Assembly (NCBI GenBank): GCA_964615145.1 | Contig: CAZTOP010000008.1 | Span: 1-64,000, forward strand | DNA from: CAIVPM01 sp964615145 | GTDB lineage: Bacteria > Bacteroidota > Bacteroidia > Chitinophagales > Chitinophagaceae | Direction of reading: 5' to 3' | DNA length: 64,000 bases | Part shown: positions 43,430-52,800 of the stretch, piece after piece | Position numbering within the stretch: position 1 is the first letter of the stretch | Layout of the letters: the number at the start of each line of letters is the position of its first letter | Made by a program: the position numbers and the translations under genes | The notes under the pieces: generated by a model | The model's input: only the letters and a program-made list of their open reading frames with translations | What the model was told of the DNA's origin: nothing | The model's database searches: none

Positions 43430-44890
43430 TTATACAATTGCGTTTAAGACCAAATTCTTTACATCAGCAATAGATATTCTTTCTTGTACCATACTATCTC
43501 TGTAACGAATGGTAACAGTATTATCCTCTTTTGTTTGGTGATCGATTGTTACACAAAATGGGGTACCTATTGCATCTTGTCTTCTATAACGTTTTCCAAT
43601 TGCATCTTTTTCCTCATAAAAACATCTGAACAAAGGTTTGCATTCATCTAACAGTTCTCTTGCAATTTCTGGCAACCCATCCTTTTTTAATAATGGCAAA
43701 ATTGCTAATTTATTAGGTGCAAGTTTAGCAGGAATTTTCAGCACAGTTCTACTGTCTGTTGTGCCATCTTCTTTGTTAATAGTTTCCTCTTGGTAAGAAT
43801 TTGAAAGTATCAATAAAAACATTCTATCTAAACCAATTGAAGTTTCTATAACGTATGGAATATAGTTACCATAGGCCTTTCCTGTTGTTTCATCAATATC
43901 ATTATCGAAATATTGTTGTTTCTTTTTGCTGTATTCTTGATGTTGCTTTAAATCAAAATCACCACGGCTATGAATGCCCTCAACTTCCTTAAATCCTATT
44001 GGGAATTCAAATTCAATATCGCAAGCTTCTTTAGCATAATGGGCTAATTTAACGTGGTCGTGAAAACGGTATTTATTAGCACTAATTCCTAAACTTAAAT
44101 GCCATTTTAAACGTTCTTCTTTCCATATTTTATACCATTCTCCTTCTGTGCCAGGGCGAACAAAAAATTGCATTTCCATTTGTTCAAATTCTCGCATTCT
44201 AAAAATAAATTGGCGAGCGACAATTTCGTTTCTGAATGCTTTACCTGTTTGTGCAATACCAAATGGAATTTTCATACGTGCCGATTTTTGAACATTCAAA
44301 AAGTTCACAAAAATTCCCTGAGCTGTTTCAGGACGTAGGTATATTGTATCAGCCTCATCTGAAATACTGCCAAGCTTTGTATCAAACATTAAATTAAATT
44401 GGCGTATATCCGTCCAATTGCAAGTTCCACTAATAGCACATTTGATATTATTGATAATAATGAGGTTTTTTAAGCCAACATAATCCGCGTTAGCTTCTAA
44501 TTTTTCCATTTCAAGTAGCAAACTTTTAGCTGCTTCTTCTTTATTATCTTCCTTTAACTTTTCAGCAAAGCTTTCAATTAAATGATCCACACGATAACGT
44601 TTATTACTATCCTTGTTATCAATCATTGGGTCGCTAAAATTATCAACATGTCCACTAGCTTTCCAAGTTGTTGGATGCATAAAAATTGCAGCATCAATAC
44701 CAACAATATTGTCGTTCATTTGAGTCATTGATTTCCACCAATAATCTCTAATATTTTTCTTTAGCTCGCTTCCCCAAGGACCGTAATCATACACAGCTGC
44801 TAAGCCATCGTAAATTTCGCTAGATTGAAATACAAAACCATATTCTTTTGCGTGTGCAATAATTGCTTGTAAATTATTTTCAGTTGCCAT
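43430..44890 (-). CDS. glyS: Glycyl-tRNA synthetase (single-chain type)
   Basis: A 486-residue class II synthetase of the homodimeric archaeal/eukaryotic-like type also found in Bacteroidota. Class II motifs are visible: YLRPETAQGIFVNF, FGIAQTGKAFRNEI with the FIFRMREFEQMEMQFFV segment, and the C-terminal ETSIGLDRMFLLIL, followed by an anticodon-binding domain. It charges tRNA-Gly in the cytoplasm. Symbols for this form vary between glyS and glyQS. A terminator follows. Confidence 0.95.
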   Translation of the reverse strand: MATENNLQAIIAHAKEYGFVFQSSEIYDGLAAVYDYGPWGSELKKNIRDYWWKSMTQMNDNIVGIDAAIFMHPTTWKASGHVDNFSDPMIDNKDSNKRYRVDHLIESFAEKLKEDNKEEAAKSLLLEMEKLEANADYVGLKNLIIINNIKCAISGTCNWTDIRQFNLMFDTKLGSISDEADTIYLRPETAQGIFVNFLNVQKSARMKIPFGIAQTGKAFRNEIVARQFIFRMREFEQMEMQFFVRPGTEGEWYKIWKEERLKWHLSLGISANKYRFHDHVKLAHYAKEACDIEFEFPIGFKEVEGIHSRGDFDLKQHQEYSKKKQQYFDNDIDETTGKAYGNYIPYVIETSIGLDRMFLLILSNSYQEETINKEDGTTDSRTVLKIPAKLAPNKLAILPLLKKDGLPEIARELLDECKPLFRCFYEEKDAIGKRYRRQDAIGTPFCVTIDHQTKEDNTVTIRYRDSMVQERISIADVKNLVLNAIV

Positions 44891-45041
44891 AACTGCAAAT
44901 ATAGGTTTGATAGGTATTTAGAAAAATCGTTTTAAAGCTGAAATCAAAATTTTGAAAATTGTGCAATTACACAAGGAGTAATGCTTAAGTCAAATTTGTA
45001 TTTTTAATATTTTGATGCTTAATTTGCAACAAACAGAAATG

Positions 45042-46085
45042 ATGGCAAAGATTTTGGTAACGGGGGGTGCAGGATATATTGGCTCACATACGATTGTGGA
45101 TTTATTAGAAAGTGGTTTTGATGTAATAAGTGTTGATAATTTTTCTAGTTCCTCCAAAGAAGTTTTTTTGGGTATTGAAAAAATTACAAATAAAGAAATA
45201 ATTAATTATAATGTCGATTTGACAAATTTGCACCAAACAAGGAGCGTATTCAATAACAATAAAGATATTGTTGGTGTCATCAATTTCGCTGCTTTTAAAG
45301 CAGTTGGCGAATCTGTACAAAATCCTTTAAAATACTACCAAAACAATATCATATCGTTACTTAATATACTACAATGTGTACAAGAATTTAGCATTGAAAA
45401 TTTTGTTTTTTCCTCCTCTTGTACTGTATATGGTAATCCAGAATTAATTCCAGTTACTGAACATACAGAGCAAAAAAAAGCTGAATCTCCTTATGGTTAT
45501 ACTAAACAAATAGGCGAAAGAATAATTGAGGATTTTGTGAAAGCCAATCCCAATATTAAAGCATTTTTACTAAGATACTTTAATCCTGTAGGAGCCCACC
45601 CCTCAACATTTATTGGAGAATTGCCCTTAGGCAAACCAATGAATTTGGTTCCAGCTATCACTCAAACAGCAATAGGTAAATTGCCAAAAATGCTTGTGCA
45701 TGGCAATGATTACAACACAAGAGATGGTAGTTGTATAAGAGATTATATACACGTGTGTGATATTGCTGCTGCCCACACTTTGGCTATGGAATATTTAATT
45801 GAAAATAAAAATGAGTCAAACCCTGAAATACTAAATTTGGGTTCTGGTAATGGTGTTACAGTTTTTGAAGCTATTCAATCGTTTGAAAAAGTAAGTGGAA
45901 TTAAATTAAATTATGATATTGGTCCACGCCGAGAAGGTGATGTAATGGCTATTTATGCCAACAATGACTTGGCTGTAAAAAAACTGAATTGGAATATTCA
46001 ATTTAATTTAGATAATATGATGAAAACAGCCTGGGAGTGGGAATTAAAACTTCAGGAAAAAAATATATTTAAAAAAAGCAGCTAG
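45042..46085 (+). CDS. galE: UDP-glucose 4-epimerase
   Basis: A 347-residue short-chain dehydrogenase-type epimerase that interconverts UDP-glucose and UDP-galactose with bound NAD. The Rossmann motif GGAGYIGSHT is at the N-terminus and the catalytic pair lies in SPYGYTKQ; FVFSSSCTVYGNP and RYFNPVGAHPS are typical. Starts at 45015 and 45039 are also in frame; 45042 (MAKILVTGG) puts the nucleotide fold at the end as usual. Its stop codon lies inside the terminator stem. Confidence 0.95.
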   Translation: MAKILVTGGAGYIGSHTIVDLLESGFDVISVDNFSSSSKEVFLGIEKITNKEIINYNVDLTNLHQTRSVFNNNKDIVGVINFAAFKAVGESVQNPLKYYQNNIISLLNILQCVQEFSIENFVFSSSCTVYGNPELIPVTEHTEQKKAESPYGYTKQIGERIIEDFVKANPNIKAFLLRYFNPVGAHPSTFIGELPLGKPMNLVPAITQTAIGKLPKMLVHGNDYNTRDGSCIRDYIHVCDIAAAHTLAMEYLIENKNESNPEILNLGSGNGVTVFEAIQSFEKVSGIKLNYDIGPRREGDVMAIYANNDLAVKKLNWNIQFNLDNMMKTAWEWELKLQEKNIFKKSS

Positions 46086-46105
46086 CTCGTAAGCTAGCTG
46101 CTTTT
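46074..46105 (+). terminator. Terminator of galE
   Basis: AGCAGCTAGCT (46077-46087) pairs with AGCTAGCTGCT (46092-46102) around CGTA and is followed by TTTT. The galE stop codon is within the left arm. Confidence 0.8.
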
Positions 46106-46219
46106 GTAAGTATAATTCTTTGATTTTCTAATATATTTATCAATACAATTCTTAGCACTGATGCTCAATTGAATCTTTTAAAAAAATTATAGATCCTGTA
46201 ACAAGTTTTTAAGTGTAAA

Positions 46220-48130
46220 TTATTCATTTTTTTCTTGAGCTTTTTGAGTATCCATCATTTCCATTAGTTTCATTCCAAGTAAGCCATTAATGCCACCATC
46301 TGTGCCATTGCTGCCACCAATTAAAATATCTGGTATTACTTTAATTTTTCCCTTCCCAATTTCTTCTGTTACTTTAAAGCGAGTAAAGTTATCGCCACCC
46401 ATTGCTTTCACCTGCAATTCATAAGCTTCGGCAGTTGATTTACCAATTGCCATAATTTTCTCAGCTTCTGCTAAACCAGTTTTGCTAATTTTCTCAGCAT
46501 CTGCACTGGCATTTAATTTAGTGGCTTCAGCTTGTGCTCCTGCTCTTGCTTTTGTAGCCTCTGCTTCGGCATTAGCTCTCATCTTTGTTGCTGTAGCTTC
46601 AGCATCTACTTGTAGTTTTAAACTATTAGCATCACCTTCTGCTTTTTTAACAGTAGCATCGGCTGTGCGTTGTGCAATTTCCACACTTTGTTGTGCCTTC
46701 ACAATTTCTTTTTGCATATCGGCAATGGCAGTTTCTTTTTCCATACCCTGTCTCTGCTCTTGTGCCATTTTTTGTGTTTGATAAGTTTTTTGCTCTTCTT
46801 CAGCAATCTTTCTATCGGTTAAAGTTTTCATCAATGCTTCAGGAGGAACGATATCACCAATTAAAGTATCTACTGCATTTACATTATATTCATCTAACAC
46901 TGTACGAATATGCTCTTTAGCACTTTGTTGTCTTTCTTTACGAGTTGATAGGAATGAAATTACATCACTATCCTGTGCAGAGTTTCTGAAATAGTTACCA
47001 ATAGTAGGTTCTAATACTTGAGATACTAAATTGTTCATACTTCCAAAACGTGCAATTACTTTGGGAGCTTCGTTTGCAGGGATATGAATAATTTGACTGA
47101 CATCCAGATTAAAAGGGAAACCATCTCTACTACGAACTGTAATTGTAGAAAGATTTTTATCTAGCTGATGGCTTTCGCTGCGTGCATTTGCCCAGTTTAA
47201 TACAAGGTTGGTGGTTGGCACTAACTCTACCTTCATAATATATTTATTGAAGGGATATTTACCAGGGCCATAAGGTTCCATCCACACACCACGTTGTCCT
47301 TTGCTTACGATATTACCGTGTTTAAAACTCTCTCCAGTCAGGTCTTTTCCATCTTCACCAATATAAGAAATCACCACGCCTACATAACCAATTGGCACAT
47401 CTGTCATTGGTACTTCTTCAATTTGAATCGCCCAAGGGTTGATGTTATAACTACCTGCTAAAACAATGGTTGGTTGCAAACCACGATTACCATCATTTTT
47501 TAAGAAAGTATCAAAATCCTGAAAATTATTGTGTCCATCGATATACTTACCTGCTATTTGTCCAGATTCAATTGGGTGACCATCAAGCGTTGTAACAATG
47601 CCCACCATATTTTCGTGAATAATCACCATATCGGCAATAGTAATAGTAAACGCAAATGAATTGATACGATAAGTACCTGCTGTTATGTAAGCAGTTTGAC
47701 GACCTTTTTGTCCACCATTATTCAGGAATTTTTCAGCATCCTGAAAATTATCACTATCCACTCTCCTGGCTAAAATTGCTCCAGTTGGAATCTCAGCACC
47801 ATCATTGCTTAATACTAGACCAATTTTCCCTTCTGGAATTACAGTAAAAGCGATCATATCCACACCGTATTGCCAAGGCCACATTCCCCAATATAATCCT
47901 GGTGCTAAAGTTTTTGCCTGAAAACCAGCTTCGCCTTTGGTAGCAATAATTCTACCATCTGGCAATTCTTTGTTAGCACCAAAGAGTACGAATTTTTTTG
48001 TTACCAAGCCTATTTTGTTTTCAGGGACAATGACCATCCCAAAGAAAACTCTTAAAATAAATTTGTATAAAATAATACATAGTATCAATACTAGTACCCA
48101 CCAGTAATGAATAAAAAAATTTGATTCCAT
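46220..48130 (-). CDS. Flotillin-like SPFH protein with tandem N-terminal modules
   Basis: A 636-residue membrane-anchored protein. One membrane helix (about 8-32) is followed by four similar modules: 36-90, 98-168, 171-240 and 247-300. The middle two share the pattern GxV-(10)-G-x-I, then NFQD-x3-FL, then AG-(S/T)-Y-x-IN (DNFQDAEKFLNNGGQKGRQ in the second, HNNFQDFDTFLKNDGNRGLQ in the third). Then come an SPFH/band-7 domain (about 300-430) and a long Ala/Glu/Lys coiled coil (about 435-590) with a Gly-rich end. Flotillin-type proteins build membrane-attached oligomeric cages. It stands alone, with a featureless 360-base stretch upstream. Confidence 0.88.
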   Translation of the reverse strand: MESNFFIHYWWVLVLILCIILYKFILRVFFGMVIVPENKIGLVTKKFVLFGANKELPDGRIIATKGEAGFQAKTLAPGLYWGMWPWQYGVDMIAFTVIPEGKIGLVLSNDGAEIPTGAILARRVDSDNFQDAEKFLNNGGQKGRQTAYITAGTYRINSFAFTITIADMVIIHENMVGIVTTLDGHPIESGQIAGKYIDGHNNFQDFDTFLKNDGNRGLQPTIVLAGSYNINPWAIQIEEVPMTDVPIGYVGVVISYIGEDGKDLTGESFKHGNIVSKGQRGVWMEPYGPGKYPFNKYIMKVELVPTTNLVLNWANARSESHQLDKNLSTITVRSRDGFPFNLDVSQIIHIPANEAPKVIARFGSMNNLVSQVLEPTIGNYFRNSAQDSDVISFLSTRKERQQSAKEHIRTVLDEYNVNAVDTLIGDIVPPEALMKTLTDRKIAEEEQKTYQTQKMAQEQRQGMEKETAIADMQKEIVKAQQSVEIAQRTADATVKKAEGDANSLKLQVDAEATATKMRANAEAEATKARAGAQAEATKLNASADAEKISKTGLAEAEKIMAIGKSTAEAYELQVKAMGGDNFTRFKVTEEIGKGKIKVIPDILIGGSNGTDGGINGLLGMKLMEMMDTQKAQEKNE

Positions 48131-48490
48131 TTGTTTATAATTTTTAAAGTTAAATGCAAAAAATTCTGTAGTTATGATTTGTTAGTATTGGTTTAAACCT
48201 AATGATATCTATTACTATTGCAAAAGACTATCAACAATTTAATGAGCACAATAGTAAGTATTAAGTATGATTTATTTATTACAAAAACAACATTGTTTAT
48301 TTTTTTATTGCTAAAAAAATTAAAGTGAGTAAAGAATGCTTTCAAATACGTAAGATATTATCTGTTTTTTTGTTTGCTATACAAATAAAGACAATAATAT
48401 ACTTTCATTGACTATTAATTGGGTTATATTTATTGATTGTTATTGTTAATGAAAATATGACCTTTACTGAAAATTATAAACAATTTTGCA
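48131..48490. other. 360-base intergenic stretch without recognisable features
   Basis: The DNA is very AT-rich and holds no frame, strong hairpin or promoter match that I can support. It separates two divergent genes, so promoters for both should lie in it. Confidence 0.6.
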
Positions 48491-48847
48491 ATGGAACAAA
48501 ACATAATAATTGCTGAAAAATGGTTTGCAGCTTTTAATGAACACAACCTAGAAAAGCTATTAGAACTTTACGATGACAGTGCCGAGCATTACAGCCCTAA
48601 GCTTAAAATTCATCAACCACAGACTAACGGTATTATTAAAGGTAAAAGCCAATTAAAAAGTTGGTGGCAAGATGCTTTTACACGACTGCCCAATCTGTAC
48701 TATCAAGTCTTAACTATAACCGCAAATAGTAAGCAGGTATTTCTGGAATATATCAGACAAACACCTAACGAGGATGATTTACAAGTAGGAGAAGTTTTAG
48801 TTATTAAGCAAGGCAAAATAGTTGCATCACGAGTGTATCACTCATAG
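48491..48847 (+). CDS. NTF2-like / SnoaL-like protein
   Basis: A 118-residue protein with the cone-shaped NTF2 fold pattern: an N-terminal helix (IIAEKWFAAFNEHNLEKLLE), LYDDSAEHYSPKLK, a middle helix (LKSWWQDAFTRLPNLYYQVL) and four strands (VFLEYIRQTPNEDDLQVGEV, IKQGKIVASRVYHS). Members are isomerases, hydrolases or simple binding proteins; the activity here is unknown. It is a single gene upstream of the DUF4290 gene. Confidence 0.85.
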   Translation: MEQNIIIAEKWFAAFNEHNLEKLLELYDDSAEHYSPKLKIHQPQTNGIIKGKSQLKSWWQDAFTRLPNLYYQVLTITANSKQVFLEYIRQTPNEDDLQVGEVLVIKQGKIVASRVYHS

Positions 48848-48935
48848 TTCAAAAGCTAGTTTACAGTAAAAGTTATTCTACACCTTAGTAAGCCAAACTG
48901 TTTTACTATATATTTGTTGCAAGAAAATTGTGATA

Positions 48936-49700
48936 ATGAATTATAATACCGGAAGAAATTATTTAAGTATGCGTGAGTATGGCAGACACATTCAAAGAAT
49001 GGTAGAATACGTACTAACAATTGAAGATAAAGAAAAACGTAACGAACAAGCTAAAATTATAATAGAATTAATGGGGGTTTTAAACCCACATTTAAAAAAT
49101 GTTGAAGATTTCAGACACATGCTTTGGGATCATTTATTTTTTATAAGTGATTTTAAATTAGATGTTGATAGCCCCTATCCTATTCCTGAAAAAGAAACCT
49201 ATAAAGCTAAAACCCAGCCTATGGGCTATCCTAAAAGACATCCCAGATTTTCGCATCTAGGCAAAAATTTGGAATTAGTCATTGATAAAGCATTAAAAGA
49301 ATCTGACCCGGAAAAAAAAGCTGCTTTTGCAAATTCTATTGCCTATTACATGAAATTGAGTTACAGTAACTGGCACAAAGAATTAGTACACGATGAATCT
49401 ATAAGAACTGAACTAGATGCTATTACTGGTGGTCAACTTGAATTTAGCAACACCCCATATATAAAACACAGACCTCAAAACGAGAGAGGAGAATTTAGTG
49501 TTAGAAATAACAACAATAGAAGACAACAAAATTTTGGCAACAGAAATGCCCGACCTAACGATAGAAATGCCGCAAATAGTGGTGCAAGAAACAACAGAAA
49601 TAACGATTCCAGAAATAATGGAAGACCTGGAGATAGCAGAACAAATGATAATAGAAATGGCGGCGTAAGAAACAACAGAAACTTTAAAAAACGTTTTTAA
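48936..49700 (+). CDS. DUF4290 protein with long Asn/Arg-rich tail
   Basis: A 254-residue cytoplasmic protein. Residues 1 to about 185 carry the DUF4290 pattern (YLSMREYGRHIQRMVEYVL, EDFRHMLWDHLFFISDFKLD, ANSIAYYMKLSYSNWHKELV). The last 65 or so residues are a low-complexity tail of Asn, Arg, Gly and Ser (RNNNNRRQQNFGNRNARPND, NDNRNGGVRNNRNFKKRF), reminiscent of RNA-binding disordered regions. An upstream GTG at 48930 adds two residues; the ATG at 48936 is chosen. The function of DUF4290 is not known to me. Confidence 0.9.
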   Translation: MNYNTGRNYLSMREYGRHIQRMVEYVLTIEDKEKRNEQAKIIIELMGVLNPHLKNVEDFRHMLWDHLFFISDFKLDVDSPYPIPEKETYKAKTQPMGYPKRHPRFSHLGKNLELVIDKALKESDPEKKAAFANSIAYYMKLSYSNWHKELVHDESIRTELDAITGGQLEFSNTPYIKHRPQNERGEFSVRNNNNRRQQNFGNRNARPNDRNAANSGARNNRNNDSRNNGRPGDSRTNDNRNGGVRNNRNFKKRF

Positions 49701-49718
49701 AATAAAATACTTTTTTTC

Positions 49719-49751
49719 AAAAGCGGAACTATGCCATAGTTCCGCTTTTTT
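49719..49751 (+). terminator. Terminator of the DUF4290 gene
   Basis: AAAAGCGGAACTATG pairs with CATAGTTCCGCTTTT, with a very short loop, followed by a run of T. Confidence 0.8.
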
Positions 49752-49765
49752 GTGAGAAAATAAAA

Positions 49766-49798
49766 AATAGTGTGTATATTTTACACTATTGTAAAATA
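49766..49798 (+). promoter_or_regulatory. Two overlapping alternative hairpins ahead of the large surface protein gene
   Basis: AATAGTGT (49766-49773) can pair with ACACTATT (49783-49790), and TATTTTAC (49777-49784) can pair with GTAAAATA (49791-49798). The two stems share bases and cannot form together. They lie 70-100 bases before the start codon; a regulatory switch is only a possibility. Confidence 0.35.
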
Positions 49799-49867
49799 TA
49801 CTATATTGCAAACGATTGTTTGTATTCACGAAACGAACACCTTAAGCTATAACGTCAATACTTGTAT

Positions 49868-52800
49868 ATGAAAAAAAAGTTTACTCAATTTTTTTTGCTT
49901 TTATTTACCCTGATTGTTTTTAGTAATGTTTTAAAAGCACAAAACTTGCTGTATAATGGCGATTTTGAATATGGAGGTAGTGGAAACGGATTTATTTCAG
50001 ATGACCCAAGTTATTTTTATTTAACAAACCCAAATGGTATTTCGTTCGCCGGCAATTGGGCTATTGTCAATAATCCACAAGCTGTAAATACTAATTTCAT
50101 TTCAGGAACAGACCATAGTGGTACAGGTAATATGATGGTTGTAGATGCTACTACAAATGGTGGTGCAAAACGTTTTTGGAAAGCAGGAAACAATGGCAAT
50201 GGTATTATTGGTTTTATTACTGGTACATCTTATACATTTAGTTATTGGATTAAATCAGTTTCAAACGATCCTTCAAGAGCAAATATTGGCATTTCGTTTA
50301 ATAACGTTTCAAATGTTGTGCTAGCAAGTGGCAATGCTACAGCACCGCTGGCAAGTGATGGATGGCAGCAAGTAAAATACACTTTTACTGCCAATGGAAA
50401 TACTGTTAATATAGAGTTATATGATAATAATACAGATGCTATTGGAAATGATTTTGCGATTGATGATATTGAATTATATGGTCCACCACAACCGTTTTCA
50501 TTTTCATATTCAAGTGTAAATCCTACTTGCTCAAATGTAGCAGATGGTTCAATTGTGGCTTATGGTACAGGAGGTACTGCACCATATTTATATAGTTTTG
50601 ATGGAGGTGCTTTTACAAGCACAAATGTTCTAAATGGTTTAACAACTTCAAACCACACTATCACAGTTCAAGATGCCGCTTTAAATACATTAACAAGTCC
50701 AGTAATTCATATTATTTCACCAACAGATGTTTTAAATGCAACTACGAATAAAGATTCTATTTGTTCTGGTCATTCTGCAACTTTAAATGCTACAGGTGGT
50801 GGCAATAATGGTTACACTTGGGTTGCTACACCAGCAGATCCAACCCTTTCTGTAAATGCAACAAGCCCGGTTGTTAGCCCTTTAGTTCCTACTATCTACG
50901 TAGTATCTACTTCCAGCACTTATGCCACCAATCTTGTTTTTAATGGCGATTTTGAATTAGGCAATAATGGTTTTTCTACTGATTATGTTTTTAAAACTTC
51001 AAATACTTCTGGTGCACAAAGAACTTATGGTATTACTGATAGTGCCAGTAAATTTTATTCTGCATTTTCAAATTGTGGAGATCATACAACTGGCAGTGGA
51101 AAAATGTTTGTTTGTGATGGTTCAACTAATCCTACCAACAGAATATGGAGTCAAACAGTTCCGGTAAAGCCTGGCAGTACGTATACATTTACGTATTGGA
51201 TTCAATCTGTAACATCTCCTAGTCCTGCCCAAATTGAAACAAGAATAAATAATGTTGTTTTACCAGCAGGAACCAATGCAAATCCTTACACAGCACCAGC
51301 TACAAATACTTGTAACAATTGGCAGAAAGTGTCTTACTCCTGGACTGCAGGTGTTGGAGTAACTTCTGCTGACTTGTCAATTTATGATAAAAATTTCGTT
51401 GACATTGGAAACGATTTTGCATTAGATGATATTTCGTTTATCACCTTAACAACAACCTGCACTTTGGTTGATAGTGTTAAAGTATTTGTAACTACAACAA
51501 CATCGTCCATTACAGATTTTAGTTATATACCCAATGCTATTTGTGTGAGTAGTACAACAAATCCAACATTAAATACAGTACCCAGCTTTACAACCGGAGG
51601 CACTTATACCGCCACACCAGCGGGATTGAAAATAGATTCTTTAACTGGTGCAATTGATGTTGCTAATAGTTTACCAAATACTTATAATGTTACTTATTTT
51701 GCTCCAATTGTGGGCTGTAGATTAAGTGGTAGTAGTAGCACAACAATTACTATTAGACCATTGGTGGCAACACCAACAGCTAGTGTTACAGTGCAACCAA
51801 CTTGTACCACACCAACAGGAACTATTGTTGTTAGTAACCCTCTAGCGACTAATTATTATTTTAGTGTAGATTCTGGATTAAATTATCAAAGCAGTGCAAC
51901 ATTTACAGGACTTGCACCAAATAGCACCCATTACATTGTTGTAAAAGATACCAATGCTGGTGGATGTATTTCTGATACTATTAGTCTTACAATAAATCCT
52001 GTCACTCCGCCTCCACCAACACCAACTGGCAGTGTAAGTTTTCAACCAACTTGTGCCGTTGCCACAGGAACAATCATTGTATCAAGTCCACATAGTACAA
52101 ACTATGTTTATTCTATTAATGGAACTACTTATCAAGCTGATACAACATTTGCTGGACTTACAGCTAATACAACATATCCTGTTATAGTTAAAGATGTAAC
52201 TACAGGTTGTATTTCATCTGCATTGAATTTAACAGTTTATCCTTTTATACCTGTAATTGCAACAACAAACACTCAAACATTGAGTAGTTGTAAGGATATT
52301 ATTTATAACAGTATTACTTATTCTTCATCAACGATACTAAAAGACACTGTAAAATCTTTTCAAGGTTGTGATAGTGTTTACAATGTTGTTAACATTAATA
52401 TTAATCCTATTACTCCAGCAACAAACACACAAACATTCAGCAGTTGTAAGGATATTTTTTATAACAGCATCACTTATTCTTCATCAACCATACTAAAAGA
52501 CACCATAAAATCTTTCCAAGGTTGTGATAGTATTTACAATATTGTCAACATTAATATCAATCCTATTACTCCAACAACAAACACTCAAACATTGAGTAGT
52601 TGTAAGGATATTATTTACAACAGCATCAGTTATTCTTCATCAACGATACTAAAAGACACTGTAAAATCTTTCCAAGGTTGTGATAGTATTTACAATATTA
52701 TAAACATCAATATCAATCCAATTACTACTACAACTAATACTCAAACATTCAGCAGTTGTAAGGATATTGTTTATAATGGTATGGCTTATTCTTCATCAAC

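Noticed and set aside
46482..46920. Hydrophobic plus-strand frames opposite the coiled coil of the flotillin-like gene
   Set aside because: The Ala/Lys/Glu coiled-coil sequence gives long antisense frames without meaning.
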